The notes under the pieces were generated by a model. The model saw only the letters and a program-made list of their open reading frames with translations. It was not told the origin of the DNA and searched no databases. Positions 44,947 to 55,984 of a stretch of 64,000 nucleotides of DNA are shown here, piece by piece. Both the position numbers and the translations under genes were made by a program. Numbering within the stretch: the first letter of the stretch is position 1; each line of letters starts with the position of its first letter. The stretch is from Bacteroidota bacterium (lineage in GTDB: Bacteria; Bacteroidota; Bacteroidia; UKL13-3): assembly GCA_947464275.1 (NCBI GenBank), contig CANHVU010000010.1, positions 51,945 through 115,944 on the forward strand. The letters are read 5' to 3'.

Positions 44947-45929
44947 TCTGTTTTTATTGTATCATCTAAATACACCACAATATTATTTTTCTTTGCCAAA
45001 TAAGCACTTTGTTTTTTGTAATGCTCGTTAGCAGCATCAAGGGCTACGTTAAGCTCATATCCAAGCAATAAAATAAAGGTATTGATATAAATGAGCATCA
45101 TTATAACTATTAAAACTCCAATAGAACCATACACTTTATTATAAGCGTTAAAATGATTTACATAAAACGAAAAACCTGAAGTAGTAATTAAAATAATGGC
45201 GCAGCTAAATAAAGCACCTGCTGAAAAGAATTTCCATTTCCTAACCTTAGCTGGGGCATAATAAAATATAGCCGAAACTATACTTAAACAAATGGCAGCA
45301 GCTACCAAATAATTTAACGATTGCAAACCTAACTTAGCTATCGAGTGAGCTATTATATCTTTTTTATCGAGCCATTTTATACCAAAACTTGCACCCGTTA
45401 TTAAAGTTACTGATACAAAAATGGTAACAGCTACAAATATGGCTAAACCAATTGCTACCATGCGTTGTTTCCAAAATGGTCTGGTTTCAGTGGTATTGCT
45501 GTATTTATTTAACGAATTCATGAGCGAATGAAATCCATTAGTAGAGAAATAGATAGCCGATAAAAAACCAAACGATAATAAGTCACCACGTTGGTGTTTT
45601 AAAATATCTTCTAAAGTATCTTTTATGGTTTCGTAAGCACTTTTAGGAATTAAGGTAGATATAAAAAATAAAATTTTGTCATGATCTTGTTTTACAGGCA
45701 AATAGGCAATTACCGTAAAAAAGAAAATTACAGTTGGAAATAATGCTAAAAAGAAAGTAAATGAAAGCGCTGAACTGCGCATTTGTATGTCTTTTTTAGA
45801 AACAGAACGCACAAAAAATTCTAAAACAGCATATAATGAAATATTTTTGTTACCAGGAAACGAAGTGTTTTGAGTAACTTTATAAAGCCATTTAACAGGT
45901 TTTGATTGAATTATTTTGTTCCTTTTCAT
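44943..45929 (-). CDS. YihY/BrkB-family inner membrane protein
   Basis: About 328 residues from the ATG at 45929, preferred over a TTG at 45947. There are six membrane helices: the first segment holds RSSALSFTFFLALFPTVIFF, then YFSTNGFHSLMNSLNKY, and later YYAPAKVRKWKFFSAGALFS and YNKVYGSIGVLIVIMMLIYI, the family hallmarks. Members were once annotated as ribonuclease BN, which is wrong; their function is not established. The gene overlaps the thioesterase gene by 4 bases. A 257-base divergent spacer separates it from gyrB. Confidence 0.88.
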   Translation of the reverse strand: MKRNKIIQSKPVKWLYKVTQNTSFPGNKNISLYAVLEFFVRSVSKKDIQMRSSALSFTFFLALFPTVIFFFTVIAYLPVKQDHDKILFFISTLIPKSAYETIKDTLEDILKHQRGDLLSFGFLSAIYFSTNGFHSLMNSLNKYSNTTETRPFWKQRMVAIGLAIFVAVTIFVSVTLITGASFGIKWLDKKDIIAHSIAKLGLQSLNYLVAAAICLSIVSAIFYYAPAKVRKWKFFSAGALFSCAIILITTSGFSFYVNHFNAYNKVYGSIGVLIVIMMLIYINTFILLLGYELNVALDAANEHYKKQSAYLAKKNNIVVYLDDTIKTE

Positions 45930-46031
45930 TCTCGACAAATATAACAAACTGAAAAAAATAAAATAGGAATTTAAAACAATGTTAGAAGTTACTGATTACA
46001 ATATTTTGAATACACTGTTCATTTTATTAAT

Positions 46032-46058
46032 TTTTCAATCTTTTCAATCTTTTCAATC
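46032..46058. repeat. Three tandem copies of TTTTCAATC
   Basis: A 9-base unit repeated exactly three times in the divergent spacer between the YihY-family gene and gyrB (46032-46040, 46041-46049, 46050-46058). Confidence 0.8.
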
Positions 46059-46195
46059 TTCAAATTTTAAATTTTATTAATAAAAAATATCGGTGATAAT
46101 TTGTGGAAAAACAGGCATCATTTAAAACCTAAATCAATAGGAAAATAAGCCGTTTTGATATATATTTACAAACTATTTAAACTAAAATATTTTAA

Positions 46196-48145
<1,950 letters not shown>

Positions 48146-48207
48146 TTAGGTAAAAGCAAAATAATTTGCATCCAAGATTTCAAAAAACTAATAATAGAAT
48201 AAAACAA

Positions 48208-48240
48208 AATGAGCTCGATAATTAATTTATCGAGCTCATT
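48208..48240. terminator. Hairpin terminator between gyrB and nuoI
   Basis: A perfect 14-bp stem AATGAGCTCGATAA (48208-48221) with 48227-48240, loop TTAAT. T-rich tails follow on both strands. It separates the convergent gyrB and nuo transcripts. Confidence 0.75.
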
Positions 48241-48356
48241 GCATTTTATTAAAAGAATAATTTAAAAGGGTGAAACTGTTTATCAAAATTACACAACAGG
48301 CAAAAAAATAGTTGAGTAAAAATACTTCTTAATTTAACACTTTTAACTTTTAGTAA

Positions 48357-48890
48357 TTAATCTATTTTATAGCTTTTTTTACGTTTAGTAATATCAATTC
48401 TATCTTCTATTTTTTCAACCAAAACATCTTTGCCAAATACAAACGAGTTGCGTTTGTAATTAGATTCTACGATTCTATCAGTTAAATAAATAGCATCTTT
48501 AGGGCAAGCCTCTTCGCATAATCCACAGAAAATGCAGCGTAACATGTTTATTTCGTATTTAGCAGCATATTTTTCTTCACGGTATAAATGCTCTTCGCCT
48601 TTTTTACGCTCTGCTGCATCCATAGTAATGGCTTCTGCTGGGCACGAAACTGCGCATAATCCACAAGCTGTACAATTTTCACGTCCTTCAGCATCACGTT
48701 TCAATACATGCATTCCGCGGTAAACAGGACTAAATTGTCTGGTTACTTCAGGATAACGTAAAGAAACACTTTTTTTAAACATGTGTTTAAAGGTTACGCC
48801 CATACCCGATAATATAGCAGGAATATAAAGCTTTTCTTTAAAGCTCATTTCCTTATTACTTACTACTTTTGATCTATTGGTTAATTGCAT
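48357..48890 (-). CDS. nuoI: NADH-quinone oxidoreductase subunit I
   Basis: 177 residues. Two [4Fe-4S] ferredoxin motifs, CTACGLCAVSCP and CIFCGLCEEACP, carry electrons N6a/N6b from the peripheral arm toward NuoB. The N-terminus MQLTNRSKVVSNKEMSFKEK and GVTFKHMFKKSVSLRYPEVT match the membrane-proximal helix of NuoI. This is the last nuo gene in the cluster; the next gene downstream is the convergent gyrB, so nuoJ-N are not here. It is separated from nuoH by 58 bases holding a 20-bp palindrome. Confidence 0.94.
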   Translation of the reverse strand: MQLTNRSKVVSNKEMSFKEKLYIPAILSGMGVTFKHMFKKSVSLRYPEVTRQFSPVYRGMHVLKRDAEGRENCTACGLCAVSCPAEAITMDAAERKKGEEHLYREEKYAAKYEINMLRCIFCGLCEEACPKDAIYLTDRIVESNYKRNSFVFGKDVLVEKIEDRIDITKRKKSYKID

Positions 48891-48919
48891 TTTATTAATT
48901 TTTTGTTTGTATTTTGTAG

Positions 48920-48939
48920 AGACGTTGCATGCAACGTCT
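48920..48939. repeat. 20-bp perfect palindrome AGACGTTGCATGCAACGTCT
   Basis: It sits between nuoH and nuoI. It is a repeat I recall as frequent between genes of Bacteroidota and cyanobacteria, usually framed by GTAGAG/CTCTAC; here the frame reads GTAG and CTTTAC. Confidence 0.75.
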
Positions 48940-48948
48940 TTACTTCTT

Positions 48949-49977
48949 TTATTTACTAAAAAGGGTTAATCCTCCGCCAGTTAATAATACATTTAAAATT
49001 GATAGTGGCAATAATATTTGCCAGCCTAATTTCATTAATTGGTCATAACGGAAACGCGGTATTGTCCAACGAATCCACATGAAGAAAAATACAAAGAAAA
49101 TAGCTTTTGTAAACAAAGCTCCAAAGCTAATAATTGAAACTAAGTTAGGATTTAAAACCGTACTTAAATATTCTAATCCAGGGAAATTATAACCACCAAA
49201 ATACAAGCATGAAATAATAGCTCCTGATACAAACATATTGATGTATTCAGCAAACAAATACAATCCTAATTTCATAGATGAATATTCAGTATGATAACCA
49301 CCAACTAATTCAGTTTCGCATTCTGGTAAGTCAAATGGAGTTCTGTTACATTCTGCAAAAGCACATATTAAGAAAATGATGAAACCTAAAGGTTGGTACC
49401 AAATATTCCAATTCAAGCCTTTTTGTTGTGCAACAATATCGTTTAAACTCAAGGAACCGCTCATCATGATAATGGCAATTAACGACATTCCCATAGCTAA
49501 TTCGTAACTAATCATTTGGCTTGAAGCGCGCACAGCACCCAATAATGCAAATTTATTATTAGAAGCCCAACCACCAATCATAATGCCATAAACACCTAAA
49601 CTTACTACTCCAAAAACATATAAAATACCAATATTGATATCAGCTACTTGCAATCCATATTTTACACCATCAAATTCCATAGCAGTTCCCCAAGGAATAA
49701 CTGCACTGGTCATTAAAGCCGTAATCATAAAAATACAAGGACCTAAAATGAATAATAATTTATCGGAAACATTTGGTATAATTTCCTCTTTCATAAACAT
49801 TTTAACACCATCGGCAATGGGTTGTAATAATCCAAACGGACCTGCACGGTCTGGACCAATTCTATCTTGCATAAATGCAGCAACTTTACGCTCGCCATAA
49901 GTGGCATAAGCAGCTACACCCAAACTGATTAAAAATAAAATGACAATCAGTGCTATTTTAAAAATCAATAAAAACAT
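48949..49977 (-). CDS. nuoH: NADH-quinone oxidoreductase subunit H
   Basis: 342 residues, about eight membrane helices. It is the membrane-arm subunit that with NuoB/D forms the quinone pocket. Family landmarks: ATYGERKVAAFMQDRIGPDR, GPFGLLQPIADGVKMFMKEE, and the acidic loop CAFAECNRTPFDLPECETEL with GGYHTEYSSMKLGLYLFAEY. All charged residues expected in the E-channel loop are visible. It overlaps nuoG by one base. Confidence 0.96.
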   Translation of the reverse strand: MFLLIFKIALIVILFLISLGVAAYATYGERKVAAFMQDRIGPDRAGPFGLLQPIADGVKMFMKEEIIPNVSDKLLFILGPCIFMITALMTSAVIPWGTAMEFDGVKYGLQVADINIGILYVFGVVSLGVYGIMIGGWASNNKFALLGAVRASSQMISYELAMGMSLIAIIMMSGSLSLNDIVAQQKGLNWNIWYQPLGFIIFLICAFAECNRTPFDLPECETELVGGYHTEYSSMKLGLYLFAEYINMFVSGAIISCLYFGGYNFPGLEYLSTVLNPNLVSIISFGALFTKAIFFVFFFMWIRWTIPRFRYDQLMKLGWQILLPLSILNVLLTGGGLTLFSK

Positions 49978-50960
49978 TATTTATTTTCTCCCTCTGTTAA
50001 AGCAATTGTTTTAATATTATTCAAGGTCAATTCTCTTGGTTTAACCATTTTGGTATAATGATTAGCCGAAATAACTGACTGATGACTGATGGCTCTTGGG
50101 CCTTCAATGGTCCAATCGCTTGTTTTCTTTTTATCAAATCGGCAAGTATTGCAAATAAATTCTTCTACTTCGCCCCATTGGTCTTTACGACCTGTAACAC
50201 GTAAAACATCTTCGCCTTTGTACCAAACTACTGTTTTTCCACTACATTTATCGCAATCTCTGTGCGCATCAACCGGCTTGGTGAACCAAACACGACTTTT
50301 AAATCTAAAAGTTTTATCGGTTAAAGCACCAACTGGACAAACATCAATTAAGTTTCCACTAAAATCGTTATCAATGGCTTGTTCAATATAAGTTGAAATT
50401 TCACTGGCATCACCTCTATTCAATACACCATGAACCCTACCATCGGTAATTTGTTCAGCAGTTTTAACACAACGGTAGCATAATATGCAACGTGTCATGT
50501 GTAATTGAATTTTATTACCAATATCAATTTTATCGAACGTTCTACGTTCAAAATCGGTACGGGTTTTAGCAGAACCATGTTCGTAACCTAAGTCTTGTAA
50601 TTGGCATTCACCGGCTTGGTCGCAAACTGGGCAATCAAGCGGATGATTTAACAATAAAAACTCCACCACACCTTTACGTGCATCAATTACCTTGTCTGAT
50701 GTCATGTTTTTAACTTCCATGCCATCCATAATGGTAGTTCTGCAACTAGCTACTAATTTAGGCATTGGGCGAGGGTCTTTTTCAGAACCTTTACTAACCT
50801 CAACCAAACAAGTGCGGCAATAACCACCACTGGTTTTTAACTTACTATAATAACACATAGTTGGCGGAGCCACCTCAGGCCCAATCATTCGGGCTGCTTG
50901 TAAAATGGTAGTTCCGTCTGCTACTTCTATTGTTTGTCCGTCTATTGTTACTTTTGCCAT
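49977..50960 (-). CDS. nuoG: NADH-quinone oxidoreductase subunit G, short form
   Basis: 327 residues against ~900 in E. coli: only the iron-sulfur N-terminal part is present and the molybdopterin-like domain is missing, as I recall for other Bacteroidota. [2Fe-2S]: CYYSKLKTSGGYCRTCLVEV. His/Cys [4Fe-4S]: HPLDCPVCDQAGECQLQDLG. Second [4Fe-4S]: MTRCILCYRCVKTAEQ with VCPVGALT. A later set, DCDKCSGKT and CNTCRFDKK, forms a further cysteine cluster. It starts after a 183-base spacer from nuoF that holds two repeat families. Confidence 0.93.
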   Translation of the reverse strand: MAKVTIDGQTIEVADGTTILQAARMIGPEVAPPTMCYYSKLKTSGGYCRTCLVEVSKGSEKDPRPMPKLVASCRTTIMDGMEVKNMTSDKVIDARKGVVEFLLLNHPLDCPVCDQAGECQLQDLGYEHGSAKTRTDFERRTFDKIDIGNKIQLHMTRCILCYRCVKTAEQITDGRVHGVLNRGDASEISTYIEQAIDNDFSGNLIDVCPVGALTDKTFRFKSRVWFTKPVDAHRDCDKCSGKTVVWYKGEDVLRVTGRKDQWGEVEEFICNTCRFDKKKTSDWTIEGPRAISHQSVISANHYTKMVKPRELTLNNIKTIALTEGENK

Positions 50961-50982
50961 TTATTATTTTATTTTTAGCCAC

Positions 50983-51002
50983 ATCCCGATAGCTATCGGG
51001 AT
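50983..51002. repeat. 20-bp perfect palindrome ATCCCGATAGCTATCGGGAT
   Basis: It is in the nuoF-nuoG spacer. This hairpin sequence is recalled as common between Bacteroidota genes. No T-run follows, so it is not a terminator. Confidence 0.75.
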
Positions 51003-51076
51003 ACACAGATATTTCTGTATTACCTTTGGCAATTTTATTTCATTTTTTTATTTCAATGTTCCTTCAGTTTGTCCTC

Positions 51077-51121
51077 GGTTGGTGTCTTCACCAATCGAAT
51101 ATAGTTGGTGAGGACACCAAC
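51077..51121. repeat. GGTTGGTG...CACCAAYC hairpin pair in the nuoF-nuoG spacer
   Basis: Two adjacent hairpins: GGTTGGTGTCTTCACCAATC (51077-51096) and GTTGGTGAGGACACCAAC (51104-51121). They belong to the same word family as the tandem array at 63711-64000. Confidence 0.7.
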
Positions 51122-51143
51122 CATGGACAGAATCTGTGGCTAA

Positions 51144-52487
51144 CTATGCTGTTACTAAATTATGCATATTATGGTAATGCTTCACATCTTTAATAGCCGA
51201 AGGATTTTTTACATACTCTTCAAATTCATGTCTGAAATGACGAATAGCACTTGCTACCGGCCATGCTGCTGCATCGCCTAATGGGCAAATGGTATTTCCT
51301 TCAATTTTACGTTGAATTTCCCAAAGCAAATCCACGTCTTCTAAAGTTCCATGCCCTTCTAATATTTTATGCAATATTTTTTCCATCCAACCTGTTCCTT
51401 CGCGGCAAGGGCTGCATTGTCCGCAGCTTTCATGATGATAGAAGCGAGCAAAGGTGTGTAAATTTTGAACAATACTGGTGGTTTCATCCATTACAATAAA
51501 TCCACCTGAACCTAACATAGTTCCTGTAGCAAAACCACCATCAGCCAAGCTTTCGTAGCTCATCAAACGTTTTTCGCCATTAGCAGTTGTTAAAATCATT
51601 TCAGCAGGTAAAATTGGCACCGATGAACCTCCAGCAACTACTGCTTTTAGTTTCTTACCATTTTTTATTCCACCGCAATATTCATCACTGTAAATAAAAT
51701 CTTCTACAGTAATACCCATTTCAATTTCATAAACGCCAGGTTTGTTGATATGGCCAGAAGCTGAAATTAATTTGGTTCCTGTAGAACGACCAATTCCAAT
51801 GCCTGCATACCAATCGCCACCATTATTTACAATTGGTACAACTGCTGCGATGGTTTCTACATTGTTTACCACAGTTGGGCAACCATATAAACCTGCAATA
51901 GCTGGAAAAGGGGGCTTAATCCTTGGATTGCCACGTTTGCCTTCTAAACTTTCTAATAAAGCAGTTTCTTCTCCGCATATATAGGCACCTGCACCTGCTT
52001 GTACATATAAATCTAAATCATAACCAGTTCCTAAAATATTTTTACCTAACCAACCCGCAGCATAAGCATCAGCAATGGCTTTTTCTAATATTTTAATGAT
52101 ATAAAAATACTCACCACGTACATAAATGTATGAGGTATTAGCACCTAAAGCAAAACTTGATGTAATCATTCCTTCAATTAAAGCATGAGGAATTTTTTCC
52201 ATTAAGTATCTATCTTTAAAGGTACCTGGTTCGCTTTCATCGGCATTACAAACCAAGTATCTAGCCACACCTTCAGGTTTAGCCAAAAAGCTCCATTTCA
52301 TACCAGTAGGAAAACCAGCACCGCCACGTCCGCGTAACCCTGATTTTTTTACTTCTTCCACAATGGCATCAGGTGTCATTGTTTTCAAAGCTTTCTCCAC
52401 TGAAGCGTAACCACCTTTTTCGCGGTAAACAGCTAAAGTTTCAATTCCGGGTACATCTATATGTTCTAATAATATTTTTTTACTCAT
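51144..52487 (-). CDS. nuoF: NADH-quinone oxidoreductase subunit F
   Basis: 447 residues. This subunit holds FMN and the NADH site: GLRGRGGAGFPTGMKWSFL, NADESEPGTFKDR and GAGAYICGEETALLESLEGK with the glycine-rich and acidic residues. The [4Fe-4S] N3 cluster motif is HESCGQCSPCREGTGWM with CPLGDAAAWPV later. It is the entry point for electrons from NADH, which shows that this complex is of the NADH type and not F420- or ferredoxin-only. It lies 36 bases after nuoE. Confidence 0.96.
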   Translation of the reverse strand: MSKKILLEHIDVPGIETLAVYREKGGYASVEKALKTMTPDAIVEEVKKSGLRGRGGAGFPTGMKWSFLAKPEGVARYLVCNADESEPGTFKDRYLMEKIPHALIEGMITSSFALGANTSYIYVRGEYFYIIKILEKAIADAYAAGWLGKNILGTGYDLDLYVQAGAGAYICGEETALLESLEGKRGNPRIKPPFPAIAGLYGCPTVVNNVETIAAVVPIVNNGGDWYAGIGIGRSTGTKLISASGHINKPGVYEIEMGITVEDFIYSDEYCGGIKNGKKLKAVVAGGSSVPILPAEMILTTANGEKRLMSYESLADGGFATGTMLGSGGFIVMDETTSIVQNLHTFARFYHHESCGQCSPCREGTGWMEKILHKILEGHGTLEDVDLLWEIQRKIEGNTICPLGDAAAWPVASAIRHFRHEFEEYVKNPSAIKDVKHYHNMHNLVTA

Positions 52488-52523
52488 TGTAATACTGCTC
52501 TGTGTTAATCAGTGGCTTAATTG

Positions 52524-53060
52524 TTAGTTTTTTCTAAAAGTACTGTTATCTAAGTATTTGCTATGTTCAGTTTTATTGCTCCAATCATTAATTAAAGCAT
52601 CTACTTTTTCAAAAGTTAAGTTTTCGTGGAAATCTGCACCAATTTGAAGCATTGGAGCAGTACCACAACTACCTAAACACTCTACTGTTTTTAAGGTAAA
52701 TTTACCATCAGCAGTTGTTTCACCATCTTTAATACCTAATTTATTTTCAATATGAGCTACAATTTCATTTGCACCTCTTAACCAACATGAACTGGTTCTG
52801 CAAACTTCTAATAAGCATTTACCAACAGGATTTAAGTTATACATAGAATAAAACGATGCAACTTCATATACCTCAATTGGTTTGATATTTAATAACGAAG
52901 CTACATAATCCATTACAGGAGCACTTAACCAACCATCAAATTCGGCTTGCGCTAAATGCAAAAGTGGCAATAAAGCCGATTTTTGCTTGCCTTCTGGATA
53001 ACGTTTGATAATACTTTGCACCAAGGCAAGTGTTTCATCATTAAATTTTATTTCACTCAT
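52524..53060 (-). CDS. nuoE: NADH-quinone oxidoreductase subunit E
   Basis: 178 residues with a thioredoxin-like [2Fe-2S] fold. Ligand cysteines appear as EVCRTSSCWLRGA and ECLGSCGTAPMLQI, the usual C-x4/5-C and C-x3-C pairs. The helical N-terminus SALLPLLHLAQAEFDGWLSA is typical. It forms the NADH-input module with NuoF. A 125-base spacer to nuoD contains AATGTTGAATTTTGAATGTT and its approximate inverse near 53155-53180. Confidence 0.94.
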   Translation of the reverse strand: MSEIKFNDETLALVQSIIKRYPEGKQKSALLPLLHLAQAEFDGWLSAPVMDYVASLLNIKPIEVYEVASFYSMYNLNPVGKCLLEVCRTSSCWLRGANEIVAHIENKLGIKDGETTADGKFTLKTVECLGSCGTAPMLQIGADFHENLTFEKVDALINDWSNKTEHSKYLDNSTFRKN

Positions 53061-53185
53061 CTTTCTACTAATGTTGAATTTTGAATGTTGGGTTTTTAAT
53101 TATACCAACAATCAAGTTTTTGTATTTTTATATTTAAATATTGAATGTATTTAATTCAACATTCATAATTCAAAATTCATAATTG

Positions 53186-54388
53186 CTATGCGTCTAATTC
53201 TCCTGCAATAATATTCATGCTACTCATGGTTAAAATAGCATCGGAAAGCATAGAACCTTTAATCATTTCAGGATAAGCTTGGTAAGCTATAAAACATGGT
53301 CTGCGGAAATGCAATCTATAAGGAGCACGTCCACCATCACTTACCATATAAAATCCTAATTCGCCATTTCCACCTTCTACCGAATGGTAAACCTCGCCAA
53401 CTGGAACGGTAGCTTCGCCCATAATTATTTTAAAATGGAAAATTAACGCTTCCATATTATTATAAACTTCTTGTTTTGGAGGTAAGAAAAAGTCAGGTAC
53501 ATCAGCAAAGAATTTACCTTCAGGCAAATTTTCTAGAGCTTGTGTAATAATTTTTAAACTTTCTCTTATTTCATGTTGACGAACCATGAATCTATCATAA
53601 GTATCGCCTTGTGTTCCTAATGGAATTGCAAAATCAAAATCTTGGTAAGAAGAATATGGGTTCATTACACGCACATCGTAATCAACACCTGCTGCACGTA
53701 AGTTAGGACCAGTAAAACCATAATTTAATGCACGTTCAGCACTAATTGGTCCTACGTTTATGATCCTATCCATAAATATCCTATTGCGCTCTAATAATCC
53801 AGCAAATTCATCAAAATATTTAGGGAAATCATTTAAAAATTCTCTGATTAAACGAATGCACTCTGGCGTGAAATCTCTTTCTAAACCGCCAATTCTTCCA
53901 ATGTTAGTAGTTAAGCGAGCGCCACAAACTTGTTCGTAAATATCGTAAATTTTTTCACGCCATTGGAACATGTATGTAAATCCTGTTAACGCCCCCGTAT
54001 CAACACCAATAACAGCATTACAAACCAAATGATCTGCAATACGAGCCAATTCCATAATGATTACACGCATGTAATCAACACGTTTAGGTGTTTCTACTCC
54101 CAATAGTTTTTCAACTGTCATGTGCCAACCCATATTATTAATTGGCGATGAGCAATAATTTAATCTATCTGTTAAAGGCGTAATTTGATAAAACGGGCGG
54201 TGTTCTGCAATTTTTTCGAAAGCACGGTGAATATATCCAATTGTAGAAGTGGCGTCATGAATAATTTCGCCATCCATTTTCAATATATTTTGAAAAACAC
54301 CATGCGTAGCAGGATGCGTTGGACCAAGATTTAATATGTTATAATCTTCGTCTTTGCTTTTAGTATTTAATTCTAATGATTCAATCAT
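53186..54388 (-). CDS. nuoD: NADH-quinone oxidoreductase subunit D
   Basis: 400 residues, the 49-kDa homologue that shapes the quinone site with NuoB. Landmarks: LNLGPTHPATHGVFQNILKM with the paired His residues, GYIHRAFEKIAEHRPFYQIT, RIGGLERDFTPECIRL and the C-terminal DGGRAPYRLHFRRPCFIAYQ. NuoC is a separate gene here, not fused as in E. coli. It lies 32 bases after nuoC. Confidence 0.96.
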   Translation of the reverse strand: MIESLELNTKSKDEDYNILNLGPTHPATHGVFQNILKMDGEIIHDATSTIGYIHRAFEKIAEHRPFYQITPLTDRLNYCSSPINNMGWHMTVEKLLGVETPKRVDYMRVIIMELARIADHLVCNAVIGVDTGALTGFTYMFQWREKIYDIYEQVCGARLTTNIGRIGGLERDFTPECIRLIREFLNDFPKYFDEFAGLLERNRIFMDRIINVGPISAERALNYGFTGPNLRAAGVDYDVRVMNPYSSYQDFDFAIPLGTQGDTYDRFMVRQHEIRESLKIITQALENLPEGKFFADVPDFFLPPKQEVYNNMEALIFHFKIIMGEATVPVGEVYHSVEGGNGELGFYMVSDGGRAPYRLHFRRPCFIAYQAYPEMIKGSMLSDAILTMSSMNIIAGELDA

Positions 54389-54420
54389 TTAGTTTATATC
54401 TTTAATTAAAGCACAAATGC

Positions 54421-54927
54421 TTATCTACCAAAATAACTATCGTCTTTATCTGTTCTGGTGCCATCTTCTAATGGATATTCTTTCCTCATTGGAAAATAAT
54501 CCATTTCGTCAGCATTCAAAATACGTTTTAAATTTGGGTGACCAACAAAGTTAACACCATAAAAATCGAACGTTTCGCGTTCTTGCCAATTAGCAGAACT
54601 GAATAAAAATGTAGCCGAATCAATACTAGGATTTTCGATTGGCGTGTAACATTTTACGCGTAAACGCACATTGTTGATTAAGCTATGAATATGGTAAATT
54701 ACACCAATTTCTTTTCCTTTTACATCAGGGTAGTGTGTTCCACATACATCAGTTAAAAATTGCATTTGCAATTCTTGGTGATTGTATAAAAATGAAAGTA
54801 AATCCTTGATGCTGTTTTTATCAAACTCAATGGTTAATAAACCATAAGGCTCGTACGAGCTATATACTTTATCGCCAAATTGGTTGGTAATTTCGGTTAA
54901 AATATATTCGTTATCTATGTTTACCAT
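54421..54927 (-). CDS. nuoC: NADH-quinone oxidoreductase subunit C
   Basis: 168 residues, the 30-kDa subunit. The family signature is seen as SANWQERETFDFYGVNFVGH followed by NLKRILNADEMDYFPMRKEY PLEDG. Upstream, LSFLYNHQELQMQFLTDVCG is also typical. It overlaps nuoB by one base and is separate from nuoD. Confidence 0.94.
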   Translation of the reverse strand: MVNIDNEYILTEITNQFGDKVYSSYEPYGLLTIEFDKNSIKDLLSFLYNHQELQMQFLTDVCGTHYPDVKGKEIGVIYHIHSLINNVRLRVKCYTPIENPSIDSATFLFSSANWQERETFDFYGVNFVGHPNLKRILNADEMDYFPMRKEYPLEDGTRTDKDDSYFGR

Positions 54928-55469
54928 TATTGTATTCCGTAGCTTCCTAAAAGCGCTTTATACTCATCAGAATTTCTTCTGCGAAGTGATTCGTTTTTAA
55001 CTATTTCTTGTAATTTTAAAATGCCATCAATAATTTGTTCAGGACGCGGAGGGCAGCCTGGCACATATACATCTACTGGAATTACTTTATCAATTCCTTG
55101 TAAAACTGAGTAAGTATCAAATACACCACCACTTGAAGCACATGCTCCAATAGCAATTACCCAACGTGGTTCAGCCATTTGTAAATATACTTGTTTTAAA
55201 ACCGGTCCCATTTTTTTTGAAATGGTACCAGCTACCAACAATACATCGGCTTGACGAGGCGAAAAACTGATACGTTCACTTCCAAAACGAGCCAAATCGT
55301 AATTTGAACCCATTGTAGCCATAAACTCAATACCACAGCAAGATGTAGCAAAAGGTAAAGGCCAAAGCGAATTAGCTCTAGCCAAACCAATTATTTTATC
55401 TAACGAGGTAGCTTGAAAACCAGGACCCTCAATACTTGGCGGTGTTTGTGCAATTTTTATATCTGACAT
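54927..55469 (-). CDS. nuoB: NADH-quinone oxidoreductase subunit B
   Basis: 180 residues. The N2 [4Fe-4S] ligands are all visible: the tandem Cys in FATSCCGIEFMATMGS, IAIGACASSGGVFD, and VDVYVPGCPPRPEQI. N2 hands electrons to quinone. A short polar N-terminal extension includes TPPSIEGPGFQATSLDKIIG. It lies 46 bases after nuoA and overlaps nuoC by one base. Confidence 0.96.
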   Translation of the reverse strand: MSDIKIAQTPPSIEGPGFQATSLDKIIGLARANSLWPLPFATSCCGIEFMATMGSNYDLARFGSERISFSPRQADVLLVAGTISKKMGPVLKQVYLQMAEPRWVIAIGACASSGGVFDTYSVLQGIDKVIPVDVYVPGCPPRPEQIIDGILKLQEIVKNESLRRRNSDEYKALLGSYGIQ

Positions 55470-55515
55470 TTAAATTATTTTTTGATCTGGAAATTTAAGA
55501 TTTGATGATTTATAA

Positions 55516-55878
55516 TTATTCCCACTTTAAAGCGCCACGCTTAATGATGTAAGCAAAACCAATAAGTAAGGTTCCAATAAATAGTAACATTTCAACAAAT
55601 CCTGTCGAGCCTAATTCTTTAAAATTTACAGCCCATGGATACATAAAAATTACCTCTACATCAAACATTACAAATAATATAGCAGTTAAAAAATATTTGA
55701 TTGAGAAAGGCAAACGGGCGTTTCCTTGGCTATCAATTCCACACTCAAATGAGGCTAATTTATCGGATGTTTTACGCTTAGGACCAAGGTAATGTGTAGC
55801 AACCATAGTGGTAGCCACAAACCCAAATCCTACCAAAAACTGGATAAATATTGCTATATAATCAACTGATACGTTCAT
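55516..55878 (-). CDS. nuoA: NADH-quinone oxidoreductase subunit A
   Basis: 120 residues, three membrane helices. The family motif between helix 1 and 2 is DKLASFECGIDSQGNARLPF and the second helix reads FLTAILFVMFDVEVIFMYPW. It is the first gene of the cluster, transcribed on the minus strand, with a 106-base spacer from the cysteine desulfurase gene that probably holds the promoter. Confidence 0.95.
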   Translation of the reverse strand: MNVSVDYIAIFIQFLVGFGFVATTMVATHYLGPKRKTSDKLASFECGIDSQGNARLPFSIKYFLTAILFVMFDVEVIFMYPWAVNFKELGSTGFVEMLLFIGTLLIGFAYIIKRGALKWE

Positions 55879-55984
55879 ATTTTTATTTTAAGATTGCGAA
55901 AATAGTTGGTTTTATTGTTTATAAAAACTTATAAAACTAAAATTATTAACATGATTTCAGCCAAAAAGATTTTAAAAATTTTAA

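Noticed and set aside
49977..50960. NuoG as a truncated pseudogene
   Set aside because: All iron-sulfur motifs are intact, and the short form is usual in Bacteroidota.
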